Positions 61,447 through 64,000 of a stretch of DNA of 64,000 bases are shown in pieces. The stretch is taken from contig NZ_CP039426.1 of assembly GCF_005877055.1 (NCBI RefSeq), forward strand, positions 35,422 to 99,421. The letters run 5' to 3'. The position numbers and the translations under genes were made by a program. The notes under the pieces were generated by a model. That model was not told where the DNA came from and did no database searches. It saw only the letters and a program-made list of their open reading frames with translations. How positions within the stretch are numbered: the stretch's first letter is position 1; each line of letters starts with the position of its first letter. This DNA comes from Citricoccus sp. SGAir0253. GTDB taxonomy: Bacteria; Actinomycetota; Actinomycetes; Actinomycetales; Micrococcaceae.

Positions 61447-61745
61447 TCAGTGCCGGGAAGTGATCATCCCACGGGGCGGGCTGGGCCTGCCGGCCAGGGC
61501 CTGCAGGGGAACGCGCCGGGTGGTGGCGGCGCGCAGGCCGTTGCCGATGACGATGACCTCGGCGACCTCGTGCACCAGGACCAGGGCGGCCAGGCCCAGG
61601 ACGCCGGTGATGGCCAGGGGCAGCAGCACGGCGATGATCAGCAGCGACAGGACGATGTTCTGGTTGATGATCACCCGGCCACGGCGGGCGAGGCCCTCGG
61701 GACGCAGTTCGTCGCGGACTCGGGCCGCACTTCTGGCCGGCCGCG
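61447..61745 (-). pseudogene. Heavy-metal P-type ATPase C-terminal remnant
   Basis: The leftward frame reads RGRVIINQNIVLSLLIIAVLL and LAALVLVHEVAEVIVIGNGLRAA, the last membrane hairpin of CadA/ZntA-type P1B ATPases. The motor domains are missing. The remnant sits between the ZIP gene and cmtR-cadD and indicates that a cadmium/zinc pump was lost here. Confidence 0.75.
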
Positions 61746-61952
61746 TCCAACCGCAGGGGGTTCGCCTGTGCCGTGGCCGCCGGTGGTGAGTGGCAGGACT
61801 GGGCCGGTGATCCTCAGTCGAGGCGCTGGCTGGTTCATTGTCGGCCGCAATCTTCGAGAGGGCATCGCAACGTTCATCGAGCTTGGAGCAGCGCGGTCTC
61901 CGGCCGGCCTTCTTGACCGCGACGGTTCATTGAGCAGTGTATGGTTCAGCGA

Positions 61953-62312
61953 GTGCTGACATTAGATTCTCGTCTGGACGTGATGAACCGGCTGGGTCGG
62001 TTGATGGCCGACCCGACACGGTCACGATTTCTGCTCACCCTGCTTCAGGGCCCGGCCTGCCCTGCCGAGCTGGCCCGAGACCTGGAGCTGACGCGCTCGA
62101 ACGTGTCCAACCACCTGGCCTGCCTGCGGGACTGCGGGATCGCGGTCGCCGTGCCCGAGGGCCGTCAGGCCCGCTATGAGCTCGCCGATGCGCACCTGGC
62201 GCGGGCGCTGAGTTCCCTGATCAAGGTCACTCTGGCGGTGGACGAGAGCGCCCCGTGCCTGGACCCGGCGTGCTCGGTGCCCGGTTGCTGCTCCCCGGGG
62301 GTGGTCGCGTGA
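61953..62312 (+). CDS. cmtR: CmtR-like cadmium/lead sensor (ArsR family)
   Basis: From the GTG at 61953 the 119-residue protein places cysteines at 57, 61 (LACLRDCG) and 102, exactly the Cd/Pb ligands of Mycobacterium tuberculosis CmtR. This supports the GTG over an ATG 12 bases upstream. The HTH is LTRSNVSNHLACL. The tail adds three more cysteines (ACSVPGCC). Its stop overlaps the start of cadD (GTGA), so it probably autoregulates the pair. Confidence 0.88.
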   Translation: MLTLDSRLDVMNRLGRLMADPTRSRFLLTLLQGPACPAELARDLELTRSNVSNHLACLRDCGIAVAVPEGRQARYELADAHLARALSSLIKVTLAVDESAPCLDPACSVPGCCSPGVVA

Positions 62313-62911
62313 TCCTGTCCTCAGTCCTGCAGGCGATCGGCCTGTTCCTGGTCACGAACATCGACGACATCATCGTGCTCTCCCTGTTCTTCGGCCGCGG
62401 TGCGGGCCAGCGCGGGACCACCGCCCGGATCCTGGCCGGGCAGTACCTGGGATTCATCGGCATCCTGGGCGCGGCCGTGCTCGTCTCGCTGGGCGCGGGG
62501 GCGTTCCTGCCCCCGGAGGTCATCCCGTACTTCGGGCTGATCCCGCTGGCTCTGGGACTGTGGGCCGCGTGGAAGGCCTGGCGCCAGGGCGGCGACGATG
62601 ACGATGACGAGGCCAAGATCGAGGGCAAGAAGGTTGCCGCCTGGACGGTGGCCGGGGTGACCTTTGCCAACGGCGGGGACAATATCGGCGTCTACGTCCC
62701 GGTCTTCCTCAGCGTCGGCCCGGGCGCGGTCGTGGCCTACTGCATCGTGTTCCTCGCGCTGGTCGCGGTGCTGGTGGGTCTGGCCAAGTTCGTCGCCACC
62801 CGCCGGCCCGTCGCCGAGGTGCTGGAGCGCTGGGAGCACATCCTGTTCCCGATCGTGCTGATCGGCCTGGGCGTGTTCATCCTGGTCGGCGGCGGAGCCT
62901 TCGGGCTCTGA
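62309..62911 (+). CDS. cadD: CadD-type cadmium resistance transporter
   Basis: A 200-residue protein from a GTG overlapping the cmtR stop. Five or six membrane segments, with TNIDDIIVLSLFF in TM1-2 and VTFANGGDNIGVYVPVF in the second half, typical of the CadD/LysE-like family. An Asp-rich cytoplasmic loop (GGDDDDDEAK) is at the centre. It exports Cd(II). It forms a compact two-gene resistance cassette with the CmtR-like sensor. Confidence 0.88.
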   Translation: MILSSVLQAIGLFLVTNIDDIIVLSLFFGRGAGQRGTTARILAGQYLGFIGILGAAVLVSLGAGAFLPPEVIPYFGLIPLALGLWAAWKAWRQGGDDDDDEAKIEGKKVAAWTVAGVTFANGGDNIGVYVPVFLSVGPGAVVAYCIVFLALVAVLVGLAKFVATRRPVAEVLERWEHILFPIVLIGLGVFILVGGGAFGL

Positions 62912-62914
62912 ACT

Positions 62915-62952
62915 GCGGGGCCGGGCATTCACCCCGAGCGGCTCGGCCCCGC
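62915..62952 (+). terminator. Possible terminator after cadD
   Basis: GCGGGGCCG (62915-62923) pairs exactly with CGGCCCCGC (62944-62952) around a 20-base loop, 4 bases after the stop codon. Confidence 0.5.
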
Positions 62953-63176
62953 CTTCCCGGTGCCGCAAATTGCGTTGCACGACTTTTGACCATTGAGGAG
63001 ACTGAGCGCCCGTGCCGCCAATCCGCCGACCGGAAGGCCGCGTCGGGCTGTCATCGCTCAGTCTCGCTGGCGATGGAACCCTGAGTTCCGCCCGGTTTTC
63101 TACAACCGGTAGAATTCGGGATACCCCGATCCCCGTCACGGTTCCTGTACCGAGCTCTGAGAGAAGTTCCCGACAT

Positions 63177-63797
63177 ATGCCCTCCCGTCCGCCGTTGCCC
63201 ACCCCCGCACGCCGTCAGGTTCTGGCCGGGCTGACCGGTATCGCGGCGCTGCCACTGTTGGCGGCGTGCGGGGCGCAGGATCCGTTGGCCGCCCAGGCCG
63301 GCAATGCCGATGGCAAGAACTACATCGCCGGGGACGGGTCCGTCCTGGAGATCGCCCCGGACCGGCGTGGGGCACCGGTGCAGTTCAGCGCCACCCTGTT
63401 CTCCGGGAAGCCGATCAGCGCCGAGGACCTGGCCGGGGATCCGGCGGTGCTGAACTTCTGGTACGCCGCGTGCGCCCCGTGCCGGGTGGAGGCCCCGGAC
63501 CTGCAGGCCCTGCACGAGCAGTTCGCCCCCGAGGGGGTGCGGTTCTTGGGCGTCAACGTCCGGGACACGGTGGCCACCGCGGAGGCGTTCGAGCGCAATT
63601 TCGGCATCACCTACCCCTCGGTGGAGGACCGGGGCGGGCAGGTGCTGCTGGCGATGACCGACTACGTGCCGCCGCAGGCCGTGCCCACCACCATCGTGCT
63701 GGACCGGTTGGGGCGGGTCTCGGCCCGGATCCTGGGAATCGCCGAGCCCTCCACGCTGCGCACCCTGATCACCACCGTGCTGGATGAACAGGCCTGA
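63177..63797 (+). CDS. TlpA-like thioredoxin-fold lipoprotein
   Basis: A 206-residue protein from the ATG at 63177. The signal ends in lipobox LLAACG. A thioredoxin fold follows with the redox pair in WYAACAPCRVEAP at about 98-110 and the cis-Pro in AVPTTIV. It is membrane-anchored outside the cell and probably a disulfide reductase or part of cytochrome c or metal-protein maturation. A ccdA gene usually follows such genes but is not recognisable before the window ends. Confidence 0.88.
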   Translation: MPSRPPLPTPARRQVLAGLTGIAALPLLAACGAQDPLAAQAGNADGKNYIAGDGSVLEIAPDRRGAPVQFSATLFSGKPISAEDLAGDPAVLNFWYAACAPCRVEAPDLQALHEQFAPEGVRFLGVNVRDTVATAEAFERNFGITYPSVEDRGGQVLLAMTDYVPPQAVPTTIVLDRLGRVSARILGIAEPSTLRTLITTVLDEQA

Positions 63798-64000
63798 GCA
63801 TCCCATGACCGCCCGAACCCTGCCCCCGGCCGCCACCCGGACTGCTGCGGGCCCCCGCGACGAGAACCACCCTGCCGGCTCGCCGCCGCGGGCGCGTGCC
63901 CGTTGCCGGGGGCCGCCGGGGCCGGGCACACCCGGGCGGTGCAACTGCCGGCTCGGTGCCACAGTGCCGAGAAGCAGTCCAGCGACGAGAGGCGACCGCG

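Noticed and set aside
63805..64000. An open frame from an ATG after the TlpA-like gene to the window edge
   Set aside because: Arg/Pro/Gly-rich with no membrane segments. The expected ccdA-like protein is not seen, and there is too little sequence to support a gene.

Overview
The window is high-GC DNA (roughly two thirds G+C by eye) with actinobacterial gene content. The protein families fit a member of the Micrococcaceae (Arthrobacter, Micrococcus, Kocuria or Citricoccus type), and gene content indicates a large conjugative or mobilisable plasmid: a type IV secretion (T4SS) gene block, a primase-polymerase replication protein flanked by iterons, ParA/ParB partition genes, a MobC/relaxase pair, a toxin-antitoxin pair and several metal-resistance modules separated by recombinase and IS remnants. 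No rRNA or tRNA gene was seen. The species assignment is inference.

Layout. 1-10.9 kb: conjugation block. A leftward operon encodes a DUF6668-like protein, a small VirB2-like membrane protein, a VirB8-like protein, a TrbL/VirB6-like channel, an SCO6880-family protein, a VirB4-like ATPase and the start of a VirD4/TraG coupling protein. A divergent rightward operon encodes an excisionase-like HTH protein, a lipoprotein, a lysozyme/M23 cell-wall hydrolase and a MinD/ParA-like ATPase. 11-16 kb: replication and partition, with a small ribbon-helix-helix protein, a Rep primase-polymerase split by a frameshift at a C6 run, two iteron fields, a 20-bp-arm palindrome and parA-parB. 16-24 kb: a recombinase-bounded island of visibly lower GC carrying an OLD-family nuclease and a one-protein restriction-modification enzyme (candidate phage defence), then a small hydrophobic ORF closed by a strong terminator. 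24-29.5 kb: copper resistance (BNR-repeat lipoprotein, CopZ-like chaperone, CopB ATPase, DUF305 lipoprotein, His-rich membrane protein) under a CsoR-like operator. 29.6-31.5 kb: an IS110 element with a candidate bridge-RNA end, plus LOG-family and transposase remnants.

31.5-40.6 kb: metabolic cargo (GH65 phosphorylase, phosphoketolase, PaaK-like adenylate-forming enzyme) and an ECF sigma/anti-sigma pair. 40.8-44 kb: a hypothetical gene, an IS5-type remnant and divergent merR-merA with a clear MerR operator, the stretch being bounded by a 15-bp inverted repeat. 44-50.3 kb: a serine recombinase lacking its catalytic serine, then a DarB-like methylase/helicase gene broken into three frames. 50.4-55.1 kb: four small leftward genes, a probable oriT, mobC, relaxase and a coiled-coil protein. 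55.2-56.4 kb: RES toxin and Xre/MbcA-type antitoxin. 56.5-64 kb: a DUF1016 remnant, ArsR-CDF efflux pair, DtxR/MntR regulator with Nramp transporter and its operator, ZIP transporter, P-type ATPase remnant, CmtR-CadD cadmium pair and a TlpA-like thioredoxin lipoprotein.

A cross-cutting point: at least six otherwise good genes are broken by apparent single-base deletions, most in short G or C runs. This pattern can come from real decay or from uncorrected long-read errors, so the pseudogene calls for rep, the methylase/helicase and the DtxR C-terminus are provisional.
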